Positions 23,208-34,687 of a stretch of 64,000 nucleotides of DNA are shown here, piece by piece (position 1 is the first letter of the stretch; every line of letters starts with the position of its first letter). Position numbers and translations under genes: made by a program. The stretch is from Tanypteryx hageni (lineage: Eukaryota; Arthropoda; Insecta; Odonata; Petaluridae). The DNA lies in NCBI GenBank assembly GCA_028673005.1, contig CM054114.1, positions 125,827,307 to 125,891,306 on the forward strand, read 5' to 3'. Under the pieces are notes generated by a model, which worked only from the letters and a program-made list of their open reading frames with translations, had not been told where the DNA came from and made no database searches.

Positions 23208-23319
23208 ACTGATAGTGTTGGGAATAATTTTGAACCGAGAAAAAATTCTGCTATGACCGAGAATCGAAACCGGGTCTTCCACCTACCGGGCGGATATTCT
23301 ACCACTGTACTATCGTAGC
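23208..23319 (-). repeat. tRNA-derived SINE-like copy 1
   Basis: The minus strand of 23250-23319 folds as a degenerate tRNA. There is an A box (TAGTACAGTGG) and a B box (GGTTTCGATTC), and acceptor halves GCTACGA and TCATAGC pair with one mismatch. The anticodon loop lacks U33, so this is not a functional tRNA. It continues into a body shared with the next copy (AATTATTCCCAACA). Overall it resembles a tRNA-Gly-type SINE head. Confidence 0.6.
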
Positions 23320-23473
23320 AGATCAATTTTCTCGTTTCTTAACGCGGATGTTTTCTTGGTTGGGACAGAACTAGCCAAGCTAGTATCAAACTGCCCCAAC
23401 GGATGTCCTCAAAGAGATACACCGAAGAAAACTCCTCCCTCTCAAATAGTGCGATAGCCAAGCAAGAAATTAA

Positions 23474-23605
23474 TGGTATAAAGCGATCTAAATATCCTAT
23501 GCAGACAGGCATAAGCTGTAATGTTGGGAATAATTTTGGAACGAGAAAAAGTCTGCTATGACCGGGAATCGAACCCGGGTTCACATCTACGATTCGGGCC
23601 CTGCA
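23474..23605 (-). repeat. tRNA-derived SINE-like copy 2
   Basis: The minus strand has a B box with a perfect T arm (ACCCGGGTTCGATTCCCGG, 23563-23581), then GTCATAGCAGACTTTTTCTC, AATTATTCCCAACATTACAG and a tail reading CTTATGCCTGTCTGCATAGG followed by TTTAGATCGCTTTA. The 5' half of the tRNA-like head is missing. The tail recurs at 60.6 kb. Confidence 0.6.
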
Positions 23606-25261
23606 GCTTAAAAAGGCGGCTATAGAAATATCCTAAAACATTTCTAAAACTGAACGCCTTTTTTCCCGAATCGAACTTTCCGCGTGTCATTCGGTCGGGA
23701 ATGCGGAAAAAACGCAACAAGACAAGACAAAGGAGAATATAGCATGACAAACGACCGGAATCACTCCCCCCAGTATATCGAACGATTCATTTTCGGAAGA
23801 CGTAGCAGACACGCCGATTTCGCTTCTTCTTTTCTCATCCGACCAAAATCGTAAATCAGACGCGGGCAAAGCACGTGCTGATATGCGAAAGGTATCTGAT
23901 AGAAAGCATTCTTCGACAGCGCAGAATGGAACGAGAGGGAGAGATGGAGAAAACTCCCCCATTTTTACGCCGAAAAATCCCCAAGTTGAAAGATGGATCA
24001 ATAAACATCCTCCCTTTATTCCGCGGAGGGATTTTATTTATTTATCTTCCGAAAAGAAAAGCAATTACGAAAAACACCTGCTTTGTTGTCCGATCCGGGC
24101 CAGAAATTCGACGCGGCCAATTTTGGGGCCAACTCCTGAGAGATCCGACAATATAAAGCCCCCATCGATCTGAACAATGCCGCCATGTTCCTTTGTGATC
24201 TTCCGCTCCCGCCGCGAATAAAAAGAATTACGATATTAAAAAAATACACATAACCTCTGTCTCCGCGGGTGAGAGTGAAGAGGCGGGAGAGAGATACCAT
24301 GAAAAGACGAACGCGATGTTCATCTGTCTCTTTTTCAGCGCGATTCGTGACCAGTAGTGGGGATCGTGCATGTGGAATGGGAGGGGAAAAGAGTAAGGGG
24401 TCGGTATATAGCAAAAGAGAGCGGAGAAAGTGACCCGCAAGAGTGGGGTGGGGAGAAGATGGTAGGCGGCGTATGTGTGATAGGTCTTGGTCAAGGTCGG
24501 GCAGACACTCCCCTCCAACCCCAACTCTCATCCCCTTTACTCACTCACACCCTCCGGAGACCGTCTACCCCCTACCCCGTCCGCCATCCGTTTTAGAAAG
24601 CTGACCGATACATCGGTGGTGTCTTTTCTCTCCCCTTCCATTCCGATCCCTTTTTTCCCGCGCGGAAATGGTTCGCGAATTTCACGGTTGTGGCGCCGCG
24701 AGCGGCTGCATGGTCGTCGCCGTGTTTTATTATGCCGGTCCGGGTGCTGGGACCCGCTTGGTTCGCAACGGGCGATGCTGGGGTTTGGGAATAATGGGTT
24801 AGCTGGCGGTGGAGGGAATAGGAAAAGAGGTTCGTTGAAGCATGACAATTGAAGCGAAGCACGGACTCTGCGATTTTTCGTGAGATTTGGTCTGCATACG
24901 GAGTCGTCCAGAGTCGGACCAAGCAGGTATTGTTGGTATGGACGCCATAATATGCCCACAGACGCATTGTTAAACATGCCGTTAATTATCAAGTTAACTC
25001 TTACCGCCTTAAAATTTTTGTTTAAATTAAAATTGTATTTGGGATATAGAGTAACCGACCTCGGTGGTAAACATTCATGAGAATACGTTTAAATAATAAT
25101 CTTGATATGTAAAATATAAAAAAAAGGTTATTGCGAATTGAAAATGAATTTCAATTTCATTGATAGTTTACCACAATTACGATGAAAATATTGCACATAC
25201 CTTCCTAGAAGGGAATTACTTGTGCATGCATCGTAATGCATCTATGATTGCGTACTTTATG
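23606..25261. other. No gene seen; GC-rich patch 24350-24850
   Basis: Several overlapping open frames on both strands (23875-24173, 24034-24531, 24487-24992) lack recognisable domains, and their open length tracks local GC content. I found no splice or domain evidence for an exon. Confidence 0.35.
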
Positions 25262-25850
25262 CACCCGCAATAAGAATGGAACTTAAGGACGATGTAGTAT
25301 TTTCTGAGGTGGAAATAGCAAAGCAATTACGTTCCATCAGACAAAACAAAGCCACTGGCCCCGAAGAAATTCCTGCTCGCGTTTTAAAAGAATTAGCTGA
25401 AGAAATAGCACCTTTTCTTCGGATATGGGATCCGTACGAGAAGGGACACAAAATTCAATTAGAAAGAGTTCAGTGCAGAGTAGCCAGATTCGTAAAACAA
25501 AAGTACGAACATAAGGAAAGCGTCACTTCATTATTGAGGGATTTGAACTGGGTACCAATGGAGGATCGTAGATTTAACTCAAGGTTGCGGCTTCTGGAGA
25601 AATATAGATCAGAATTTCTAAAAGACGAGGTTGTAGGAATAACTGAAACACCAACGTATATAGGTATAAACGACCGTGATGATAAGATACGTGAGATCGA
25701 TTGTAGGACGGAGCGTTATCTAGGCTCGTTCTTTCAGAGGACAATACGAGATCACATAAGAAAATTTCAACCTGCAATGGACAATCTTTAGGTAGGTTAT
25801 GGTGCATTGCACCCCCTGCCACTCACCAATTAGGTGAATTACAGGGCATC
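25262..25850 (+). pseudogene. Non-LTR retrotransposon copy with the RT domain deleted in frame (alpha type)
   Basis: The open frame at 25276-25791 (171 codons) joins two distant parts of the ORF2 product seen intact at 29.1-31.1 kb. The first part is the segment just upstream of the RT domain (KATGPEEIPARVLKELAEEI). The second is the C-terminal segment beginning IWDPYEKGHKIQLERVQ. About 300 residues holding all RT catalytic motifs are missing, with the join near 25420-25430. The frame stays open to the natural stop. The 3' UTR hairpin (CTGCCACTCACC, AATTA, GGTGA) follows, but no TGTAGA tail. The product could not reverse transcribe. Retention of the frame may be chance. Confidence 0.85.
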
Positions 25851-27173
25851 GAAAAGGAGAACCCAGAAAACTACAGGCCGATTTCCTTAACTTCGATATC
25901 GTGTAAGATTCTCGAGCATATACTCGTTAGCAACATAATGCGATTTCTTGATAGTAATTTATTGTTAGATGATTGTCAACACGGCTTCAGGAAAGGTATG
26001 TATTGTGATACTCAGCTCGGTCTTTTTGTGAATTGTATACTGAGAAGCGGAGAAAATAATACGCAGGTCGATGCCATCTTCGTAGATTTTAGAAAAGCCT
26101 TTGATAAGGTGCCTCACAGGAAGTTAATAACGAAATGAGAAAACTTAGGCGTTAATTCTAAAATCGTTAGTTGGATCCATGAATTTTTAAATCATAGAAA
26201 GCAGAAGGTTGTTATAGATGGGAAATCTTCGAACTACGTGGAGGTTGTCTCTGGCGTTTCGCAGGGTAGTGTAATTAGTCCGTTATTATTTATAATTTAT
26301 ATAAACGATATCAGCTCAGTAGTCAGAAGTAAAATTAGGCTTTTCGAGGACCACACCGTCATCTATAGGGAAATAAGCAATCCGGAAGACCACCAGTATC
26401 TCCAAAATAACCTAGAAGCTATTTCTGCATGGTGTAAGGAATGGCAGTTAGAGATCAACCAAAAGAAAAGCTGCGTCATCAACTTCTGGAGAACCAAGAG
26501 TATCTCGTTGAATAATAATTATTCGTTGGACGGAGTAAAGATTCCAGTTTCAGACTCGATTAAATATCTCGGAGTCACGATCCATCGTGATCTCTCGTGG
26601 AACACCCACATTCACCGATTGATAGGTGCCGCTAACAAAAAGCTGGCCTTTATAGGGAGAATATTTCGAAATAGCTCCGAAAAAGTGAAACAATTATGTT
26701 ATTTATGCTTGGTTCGACCGCAGGTCGAATATGCTTCAGCTGTGTGGGATCCCTACGAAAAGGGACCCACTAACGAGATAGAAAAGGTTCAGTGCAGGGT
26801 AGCTAGATGTGTAAAGAGGAATTACGATAGTAAACAAAGCGTAACATCATTAATAGAGAATCTGAAAAGGACATCATTAAAGGAACGTAGGCTGCAGGCT
26901 AGATTTAAACTACTTGAAAAATTTATGTCGGAGGGACTAGCGAATGAGGTAGTAGGACTTATCAGAACCTCGACGTGTCTCGGAAGGCAGGACAGTGAGG
27001 ATACGATTCGCGAGATCGACTGTAGAACGGAGCGATATAGAGGATCTTTTTTCCCTAGGACGATAAGAGACCATAATAGGAAAAGATAACTTAGGAAAAC
27101 TATGGAGCCTTGGTGCACTGCACCCCCTGCCATCCACCAAAAAGGTGACTTGCAGGGTATTAGGTAGATGTAT
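25851..27173 (+). pseudogene. Non-LTR retrotransposon ORF2 C-terminal half, nonsense-mutated (beta type)
   Basis: A 5'-truncated CR1/jockey-like copy starting directly after the preceding fragment, at KENPENYRPIS. A single frame runs to the stop at 27087-27089 and is broken only by a TGA at 26136-26138, which replaces a Leu codon present in the 46.3 kb copy. Recognisable RT parts are CQHGFRKG, motif A AIFVDFRKAFDKV, and motif B GVSQGSVISPLLF (usually GVPQG). The catalytic FADD is altered to FEDH at 26343-26354, which alone should abolish RT activity. The C-terminal VQCRVARCV and FFPRTIRDHNRKR segments follow. The 3' hairpin and ATTAGGTAGATGTA tail are present. Confidence 0.9.
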
Positions 27174-27694
27174 GATCTATGCTACTATGCTGACGATACC
27201 CTCTGAAGACTACCATACTATCTCAGCAGGAATATTTAAGCGAGAAATAAACCAACGACTTACGATTCGTACTATATTAGGGCCTAAAGGCAAAAAATTT
27301 GTCCCATCTGCAAAATTCTCGGTGGTAGGCGTAACTTTGTGGAACTGTTCCATGACGAACAAATATGTTTTGCACATAGGCGCTGAGGCATTATTGCGGA
27401 ACGAAGATTGTTGAGAGAATTGGGCGTAAAAATCTATATAACGATATAATTTCTGTGGACGCTATATGATTATTTTTCGAGAAATATGGCTTACACAGCA
27501 TTGCTTATGACTCCAAACTTTATAACTAAGTGAATTTTAATGAAAAGCATTAAAGCAATTTTTTTTAAATGTACATTACGTGAATATGAACAAGAATAGA
27601 CTACCCTCCGTTATTGCGCTGTATCGTTCATCTCTTCATAGTTTCTGGATAATTTTACGCCCAAATACAAAATATAAATCGATTTTGTAGAACC
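27174..27694. other. No gene seen
   Basis: An 89-codon open frame at 27145-27414 overlaps the retroelement tail and has no recognisable domain. The rest is AT-rich. Confidence 0.35.
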
Positions 27695-27702
27695 GTCTAG
27701 GT

Positions 27703-27984
27703 CAGGGATGGCCAACCTGGACCTGAGCAGGAGCTACAATAACTTGAAATGAGCTCATAAAAATATTTAATTCATAATATAGCTGCTAACGCATATAATA
27801 ATAATTATAAAACACTTACTCTTTTATTTAGTGGGACCTCTGGTAATCTTTGAATTCAACAATTCCCTTACACATTATAATCGGAAAATTGCGGTATATG
27901 TAAGGCAGCAAAAGTTTTCAGGAGCCGCATATCAACTCTCAAAGAGCCGCATGCGGTTCCGGAGCCGCCGATTAGCCATCCCTG
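27703..27984. mobile_element. hAT-type MITE (family D)
   Basis: A 282-bp element with terminal inverted repeats CAGGGATGGCCAACC (left) and CAGGGATGGCTAATC (right, reverse-complemented), 13 of 15 matching. Flanking octamers GTCTAGGT and ATCTAGAC share the TCTAG core. The interior is AT-rich with GGAGCCGCATG-type subterminal repeats near the right end. Non-coding. Confidence 0.75.
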
Positions 27985-27992
27985 ATCTAGAC

Positions 27993-29045
27993 TCTGGGCC
28001 TCGCACAGAAAGATAGACTGCATGGCGAACACCACTTTTTGGACGATGGGACACCTAAAGAGTATATTTCCGTAAAAATCTCGAAGTCGAGTTTTTCCGG
28101 TGTCGGTGCATTTGCGGACGTCGCAGATGCGGACAAGGTCATTGAGCAGGGACAAGTGTTCCAGGGGATAGGTTTCCGTCTTCCAGATAACCTTTTTCCT
28201 TTTCCTTTCGCCAATTCACCGATGGACTTGCGGGCACCACCTCATCCCTTTCCTCTCTCCCCAAACAACAGCAACAAAAAATAAAACTCAGTTGCACCAG
28301 GGAAGGGTAATTTGAACATGAAGGAACATTTTACTATGCCTCACCGGGTTGGGTGAGTAAGGTGAAGTGTTTTTGGATCCTTCCCACGTTCACTGTGCCC
28401 CCCCCCCCCCTCGGGTGGGGTTGGGGAGCTTTCATCTTAATATATATCAATTGTAGAAACTGAACGCAAGCTTCTTCGCCGACTGGCAATTCGTGGTACT
28501 TAAGAAGCATTTTGATTGATTCCACTCAAAGCCGCTAGACGCTTCCACTTAAAGCCGATAGATGGTACTGATTTCGAAGGCGATCTGTGTTTAACACTTC
28601 CTTTTAGAATAGACGTGTAGACTGTCTCTAAAGAAAACGCCAATGACACGGGTGTATTAGAAAGGTTGTCCGCAGGTGCATCATATCTCCTCGGGTAAAC
28701 TACATCCAGATCTTACTACCTGAGTGCACAGGGTGTCCTGTCCGCAAATGCCCCGCCTAATGACCCTATCCGGATCAGCACCGTAACCGTTTTTTCGCGG
28801 TCACAATACTTTCTCTATACATTACGTATGTGAGAAAGTGTCTATAGAACTATTGTACATTCTCCAAAAAAAAATTTAACCACCGTTCCATCATAAGCTA
28901 CAGGTTACCATTACATAATTAGGACATTTCGTAACGATATTTAAAAACTTCTTTATTAAATTTCAATATCTCTCTGGAACTAATCGGTTTCACAACGGCG
29001 TCGCGGTATTCGCTAAGCGGCGACAACAATCAAACCTGTGCGCTT
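27993..29045. other. No gene seen; poly-C run
   Basis: A GC-rich patch lies at 28010-28280. A C13-14 run followed by TCGGGTGGGG sits at about 28397-28420. A pair of similar words, CCACTCAAAGCCGCTAGA and CCACTTAAAGCCGATAGA, lies near 28521 and 28545. No exon is supportable. Confidence 0.4.
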
Positions 29046-29048
29046 CCT

Positions 29049-31170
29049 TTTATCTACATCTACATCTACAAGTTACCCTGCAATTCACCAAGTTGGTGGG
29101 TGGCAGGGGGTGCAAAGCACCAAATCCTACCTAAAGATTGTCTAACGCAATTCGAAATTTCCTATTGTGATCTCTTATTGTCCTCGGAAAGAACGAGCCT
29201 AGATAACGCTCCGTCCTACAATCGATCTCACGTATTTTATCGTCTCGATCATTTCTACCTATATACGTCGGTGCCACAATTATTCCCACTACCTCCTCTT
29301 TTAGACATTCTGACCTATATTTCTCTAGAAGTTTCAACCTTGAGTCCAATCTACGGTCCTCCAGTGATACCCAGTTCAAATCGCTCAATAAAGAGGTGAC
29401 GCTTTCCTTATGTCCGTACTTTTGTTTTACAAATCTGGCTGCTCTGCGCTGTACTCTTTCTAGTTGAATTATGTGTCCCTTCTCGTACGGATCCCATATG
29501 CTCGCTGCGTATTCCACTTGTGGTCTTACCAGTGATAAGTAGCATGTTTCGCGTACTTTCTCTGTAGTGTTCCGTACTATTCTACCTATGAATGCCAGTT
29601 TCTTGTTGGCCGCGCCTATAACTCGACGAATGTGCATGTCCCACGAAAGATCTCGACAAATGGTTACTCCTAAATATTTTACATACTCAGCTTGTCGAAT
29701 ACTCATTTCATCTATTTTATATTCGAAACCTAAATCTTTGTTCTTACTTTTCCAGAACGTGACTGCGGCACATTTAGTATAATTAATTTCGATTTGCCAT
29801 TCTTTGCACCACGCTGAAATGGCTCTTAAGTCTTCACACAGAGACTGATGGTCCTCCTGATTTTTTATTTCTTTATATAGAACGGTGTCATCGGCGAAAA
29901 GCCTAATTTTACTACGAACAACCGAGCACATATCATTTACATAGATTAAGAAGAGCAGAGGGCCCAATACACTTCCCTGAGGAACACCCGAAGCAACTTT
30001 AACGGGGGACGAGTATTTCCCATCGATGACAACTATCTGTTCCCTATTCGAGAGGAAGTCTCTCACCCAACCGACAACTTTCGAATTGATACCACATTGT
30101 CCTAACTTCGCAATTAATTTCCTATGAGATACTTTATCGAACGCGTTCCTGAAATCAATGAATATGGCATCGACCTGAGTATTTTTCTCTCCGCATCGCA
30201 ACAAATCGTCCACGAACAGGCCGAGCTGCGTTTCGCATGATCTACCTCTCCGGAATCCGTGTTGGCATCCGCTAAGCAATGAATGACTATCTAAATAGCG
30301 CATTACAGAGCTAAAGACTATGTGCTCAAGTATCTTGCACGATAATGAAGTTAAGGATATCGGCCTATAATTTTCGGGGTTCTCTCTGTCGCCACTCTTA
30401 TGGATGGGCGTAACATGTGCCACCTTCCAATCTTTAGGAACTACTCCTTCTCTAATGGATTTCTCGAATATAATTTTCAAATACGGCGCGATTTCAGCAG
30501 CTAATTCTTTCATTACACGCGCGGGAATTTCCTCCGGTCCAGGAGATTTATTTGGCTTAATTGAATGAAGTTGGAGCGCGATGCCATTTTCCGAAAATAC
30601 CAAATCTTCCATCGAATCGCCCTGACGCATAGGAATAGGGGTTTCACATTCATCGTCATCACGAGTAAAAGCTTTCTGAAAGTGATGATTTAATAGGTTT
30701 GCTTTATCCATACTATCGTGAACTACGTTTCCCGTTTCCGACCGCAGTGACGCAATAGTGGGGCCCCTACCTTGAACTTCCCTGACGTAAGACCAAAATG
30801 CTTTTGGGTTCTCTTTCAAGTTTTCCTGTAAAACCTTCTTTTTATAATTGTTAAACGCATTACGCATTGCTACTCTGGCTATGGAGCGCGCCTCCTTGTA
30901 TTGATGCCTTATTATTGCAATCTGTTCGACCGTAGCTGTTGAGGATGTGTTATTTACGCGAGAGTGGAGTTTTCTTTGACGTCGGAGAGCGCTTCTTACT
31001 TCCTGATTGTACCATCTAGGCTCTGCACTATCACGCTTCAGTTTGCTCGGAATAAATTTATCTGTACACTCTCGCATCATATCTCTGAACATGCACCAGG
31101 ATTCCACCGCGTCTGCACTATCGGTTAAATTGCGGAAATTAGTATATTTATTTCGCAGAAATGTGAGTTA
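29049..31170 (-). mobile_element. CR1/jockey-like non-LTR retrotransposon, long 5'-truncated copy (alpha type)
   Basis: An antisense copy of about 2.1 kb. Read on the minus strand it has an uninterrupted RT frame, then a 3' UTR hairpin (CTGCCACCCACC, AACTT, GGTGAATTGCAGGG), then a tail of repeated TGTAGA ending near 29049. The endonuclease part expected upstream is absent: the frame is closed by a TAA at 31168-31170 and no endonuclease motif was seen beyond. 5' truncation is the usual outcome of target-primed reverse transcription. Confidence 0.92.
29131..31107 (-). CDS. Non-LTR retrotransposon reverse transcriptase (ORF2 product, partial)
   Basis: A 658-residue frame without stops; it is open a further 20 codons upstream to 31167 (LTFLRNKYTNF...), so no natural start is present. 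The N-terminal ~150 residues are the charged linker seen between endonuclease and RT in CR1-type proteins. RT signatures follow: SPGPEEIPARV; HGFRRGRSCETQL; motif A AIFIDFRNAFDKV with catalytic Asp near residue 318; motif B GVPQGSVLGPLLF at 374; and motif C FADD at 404-407, all intact. After the thumb comes the C-terminal domain (LERVQRRAARFV, NWVSLEDRRLDSRLKLLEKY, FFPRTIRDHNRKF). The protein would copy its own RNA at a nicked target, but the endonuclease half is missing, so autonomous movement is unlikely. The intact active site suggests fairly recent insertion. Confidence 0.92.
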   Translation of the reverse strand: MESWCMFRDMMRECTDKFIPSKLKRDSAEPRWYNQEVRSALRRQRKLHSRVNNTSSTATVEQIAIIRHQYKEARSIARVAMRNAFNNYKKKVLQENLKENPKAFWSYVREVQGRGPTIASLRSETGNVVHDSMDKANLLNHHFQKAFTRDDDECETPIPMRQGDSMEDLVFSENGIALQLHSIKPNKSPGPEEIPARVMKELAAEIAPYLKIIFEKSIREGVVPKDWKVAHVTPIHKSGDRENPENYRPISLTSLSCKILEHIVFSSVMRYLDSHSLLSGCQHGFRRGRSCETQLGLFVDDLLRCGEKNTQVDAIFIDFRNAFDKVSHRKLIAKLGQCGINSKVVGWVRDFLSNREQIVVIDGKYSSPVKVASGVPQGSVLGPLLFLIYVNDMCSVVRSKIRLFADDTVLYKEIKNQEDHQSLCEDLRAISAWCKEWQIEINYTKCAAVTFWKSKNKDLGFEYKIDEMSIRQAEYVKYLGVTICRDLSWDMHIRRVIGAANKKLAFIGRIVRNTTEKVRETCYLSLVRPQVEYAASIWDPYEKGHIIQLERVQRRAARFVKQKYGHKESVTSLLSDLNWVSLEDRRLDSRLKLLEKYRSECLKEEVVGIIVAPTYIGRNDRDDKIREIDCRTERYLGSFFPRTIRDHNRKFRIALDNL

Positions 31171-33829
31171 CTGCGTAATAAAATCAATATATTCTCCTCA
31201 CGACCCGTCGGCTTGGTTATTTCAAATACTTCGCATTCAATGCGAGAGCCGTGCCACATCTCCCGAGAACACGTCTAATTAGACTAATCAAATTCTTATT
31301 TAATAGGAAATGGGGGTAGTTTTTACGTATAATATGAGTCACCATCAGTATTTTCTAGCGCGCAACGGTTCTTTCGCGATCAATAGCTTCTTGTTCTCCA
31401 TGGGAGCCTGTTAACTTCCCTCCACGAAAGGTTTCATTCTTCGAAGAACAGTAGATAAAGTTCAGCATGATATGAGTTGTCTGATGATTTATCTAAATGC
31501 GTCCTAGAAACTGTCGCAAAATCTTATCATTCAGTATCCACAATGGACGTTGACTGAATGACCTGCGGCATGTTGCATTAAGAGTTTCGAAGCGAATTAA
31601 TAGCATTTTTCGCCATGCGTGTTGTCGCCATGATATACGTCGATCAGGGAGGTTAAAGAGATCATTCGCGGAATAGAAAGGAATTTTAAAAGGATATTTA
31701 TTCGTAAGAAATGCTGCTTCGTTTATTGTGCGAAGAACCAGGTAGTAAAAGTCCGATAGCTGTAATTAATGGAACTATGCCTTAAAACTGGAGAGAAAAT
31801 TAAAAAAAAGGAACGGTTCAAAATAATTTACAGATGAGGTTCTAAGAATTTCTCACAATGTAAGATATAAGGGATCGCTAAGAGACAGAGAGAAATGCTT
31901 TTCGCAGAACACTGCGGTAGTTCTTTTTCTGGGCTCAAATTAGTCTAACGAAAATTCCTTTTGATCACTCCGCAAACTTAAATGCGTTCGCACCGCAAAT
32001 ATTTCGAAGAGCAGAAAATCGAACGAAGCGCTCCTCGAAGACCTCAATTAGAACCTTATTCGTCGATAAATTTTTTCATTCGTGTTAATTATTCAAACCA
32101 ATGAATATCGTTTTAAAAATTACCTTCTATTTAACGAAAGACTGAGGTGTTTTTCTTTAAAGACGCATACCGGCGGAAATTTTTGTTCTCTAGGATATTT
32201 AGCATTTGGAAAGCAACGATAATCAAAGGATAAATGCATCGGGGAAGCAGTTTTCGACGTATTTTTCTGAGAAAAATTTTTGAATTCTTTCTTCTTTCCT
32301 CTCAAGGAACATAAAAGAGTCGACTTCCTCATTTTAGAGAAACAAGCTCTTAAAATTTAAGCATGCTTCTTCCTATTGCATCAAAGTTATTAAAAAAATT
32401 GAACCCTGTAACGAGTAGCATCTTTCTACTGCAGAAAGATTTTATCCGTCCGAAAAATTACAGCAAGTGTGAAATAACTCTTTTCTAAAAACTCTCCACA
32501 AAAAAGTTTTTTTGGAGTTTTATAAAATTTGAACAAACAAAAAAATGCACGCCTGATGGCGGACAGACAAAATAACATCCAAATATATCATTCTGCAATG
32601 AATAATGCCACGAATTTGACTTATAATGGAGACAGCTTCTGTAGCCATGCAACGTTTGAGTAATATATTCAAGTGGCCAAGTAGTCGTCCTCAGCAGTAA
32701 TTTCTATGGTTATGGTAGTCGAAGCGGCCACAATAGGTCACAACTAAGGCTGGAAATGGTTTAACAGATACCTGAAGGTTGTTCAATTAACAAATTAATC
32801 TACCAATAAACTTTTAAATACAGATGGCTAGTTAATCCTCTAGTTAGATCTTTGCAAACATCATAAAGTATAATTACATTATTTTTCGAAATAAGAATAA
32901 AATGACAGACATGTTTTATTGTGAGGATAAGCGTTTAATGTGGTTAATTTCATGAGATTATGCCTACTCCATTTAGTTAAAATTGAATATCTCAAAAGGG
33001 AACTGATTCGTATCTCGCGACTGTTTAAGCAATACTAAAATGAAAAATTATTCGAACCGATACGGTGTAAAAAATAAATAGTAATTAAGTTAGAGAAACA
33101 ATTTCTCTTTCGACTTTTATTACAAGCATATTTCAGCGAAACTTTAATCTTTGAAAGCAGAATACCAGCGTCGGCTAAAACTCAACAGTCGTAGGATTGA
33201 TACCAGTTTTATCCCAAGTAGAAGCATAGTTGTCTATCGGAAAATACTTCATGTATAGCATATGTAACGACTGATTCCTGTCGTTGAAATCAGTGTCAAA
33301 CACGTTTCTATGGGGAGAGATAAAATGTTTCGAAAACTTAAAAATCCGTCTGCGGGAGAAAGAAAGAGTAGGAAGATTATTTAATGCCGTAACATCTCGA
33401 TGCTTCACTTTCATCGGCAAAGCGGTAAACACAAACCATTTCCGAACGGCACACGAAAGAGTGAAAACCTCATCCACTCGTCCCACTAATCCCAAAAACA
33501 AAAACGTTCCGTTTTTCGAGCAGTGGCAGTGGGGTCACCGAATAACGGCCGTCCTCATACGTCCTTGGTCGGAATTATCCGTTTGTTACGTCTCCTCCTT
33601 ATGTGGCCCAGCCAAAGCCTTAGCGGTTCCGACGCAAAGGATGCGTGGGCCGAGAGTGAAATCTCAACCTCTTCATTTTTTCAACGCGAGAGACGGAGGA
33701 GCCGTGGCAACGGATTTCCAGCCTCTCGCCTCCGCCCTCAGCCTACCCCACCCCCGCCTCTTTTAACCTTGCCCCTTTAAGCTCTCCCTCTCTACTGCAA
33801 CGGGCGAGGTAGAGAGGATGAGGGAAGGC
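31171..33829. other. No gene seen
   Basis: AT-rich DNA up to about 33500. A GC-richer patch at 33500-33780 carries overlapping open frames without recognisable domains. Confidence 0.4.
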
Positions 33830-33839
33830 GGTTAAAACG

Positions 33840-34680
33840 ACTCTAGTGTGAGAGAATGAGGAGGAAAGAGGGAGGAAGAGGGATGGTGAGGAAGATAATG
33901 GGGGAGGGGGAAAGAGAGTGAGGGAGAGAAAGAGGGATGGGGAAAGAGCGGGAAAGAGATGGGGATGGGGAGAGAGAGGATAGAGAGAAAGAGGAGAGAG
34001 AGAGGTGAAGGAAGGAGAGAGGGAGGAAAAGAGAGAGAGGAGAGAACGAGGGAGAGAGATAATCGTCTTTATTTGGGCGAGATTGAGACTAGACAGTCTC
34101 TTCTTCCATCTAGGCTAGAGAGGAAGGAAGAGATAGGGGAGAGAAGGAGAGCACGAAGTGAGGGGGAGAGAGAGGGAGGGAGAGAAAGAGGGAGAGGAGA
34201 GAGAGATGGAGAGAAAGGGAGGGTAAGAGAGACAGGGGGAGATAGGGAGTGAGAGAGGGAGAGGGAGATAGGGAGAGGGAGGGAGAGAGAGGAATAGAGA
34301 GAGAAGAGAGGGATGGAGAGAGGAGAGAGAGAGAGAGAGGGAGGCGGATAGAGAGAGAGAGAGGGAGAGAGGGAGGGAGAGAGAGGGGTAGGGAGAGAGA
34401 GGTAGGGAGAGAGAGAGGGAGGGTGAGGGAGGGAGAGAGAGGGAGGGAGAGAGAGGGAGGGAGAGAGAGGGAGGGAAGGAAGGAAGGAGAGGGAGAGAAA
34501 GAGGGAGGGAGAGAGAGGGTGGGAGAGAGAGGGTGGGTGAGAGAGAGGGGGAGGGAGAGAGGGGGAGGGAGATAGGGAGTGAAATAAGTAGGGAGGGAGA
34601 AAGAAAAGGAGGAAGAGAGATGGAGCGGGAAACAGTGAGGGGGAGAGAAGGATGGGAAGAGGGAGGAGGAAAGAGAAAGG
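33840..34680. repeat. Long polypurine (GA) tract
   Basis: About 840 bp of almost pure G/A on the + strand, mostly GAGAGA and GGGAGGGAGA units of drifting period. It is interrupted once by non-purine sequence at about 34058-34125, which includes the small inverted repeat GAGACTAGACAGTCTC. Long open frames on both strands (Arg/Glu/Gly-rich, and Pro/Ser/Leu-rich antisense) are artefacts of composition. Confidence 0.95.
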
Positions 34681-34687
34681 CAATATA

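Noticed and set aside
24034..24992. 165- and 151-codon antisense frames
   Set aside because: GC-rich patch with overlapping frames on both strands, no motif, no splice context.
27987..28284. Overlapping small frames on both strands in a GC-rich patch
   Set aside because: No recognised motif and no support for either strand.
29100..29399. Plus-strand frames over the retroelement (also 45332-45673, 54387-54782)
   Set aside because: Antisense shadows of ORF2 and its 3' UTR. They recur only because the element is repeated.
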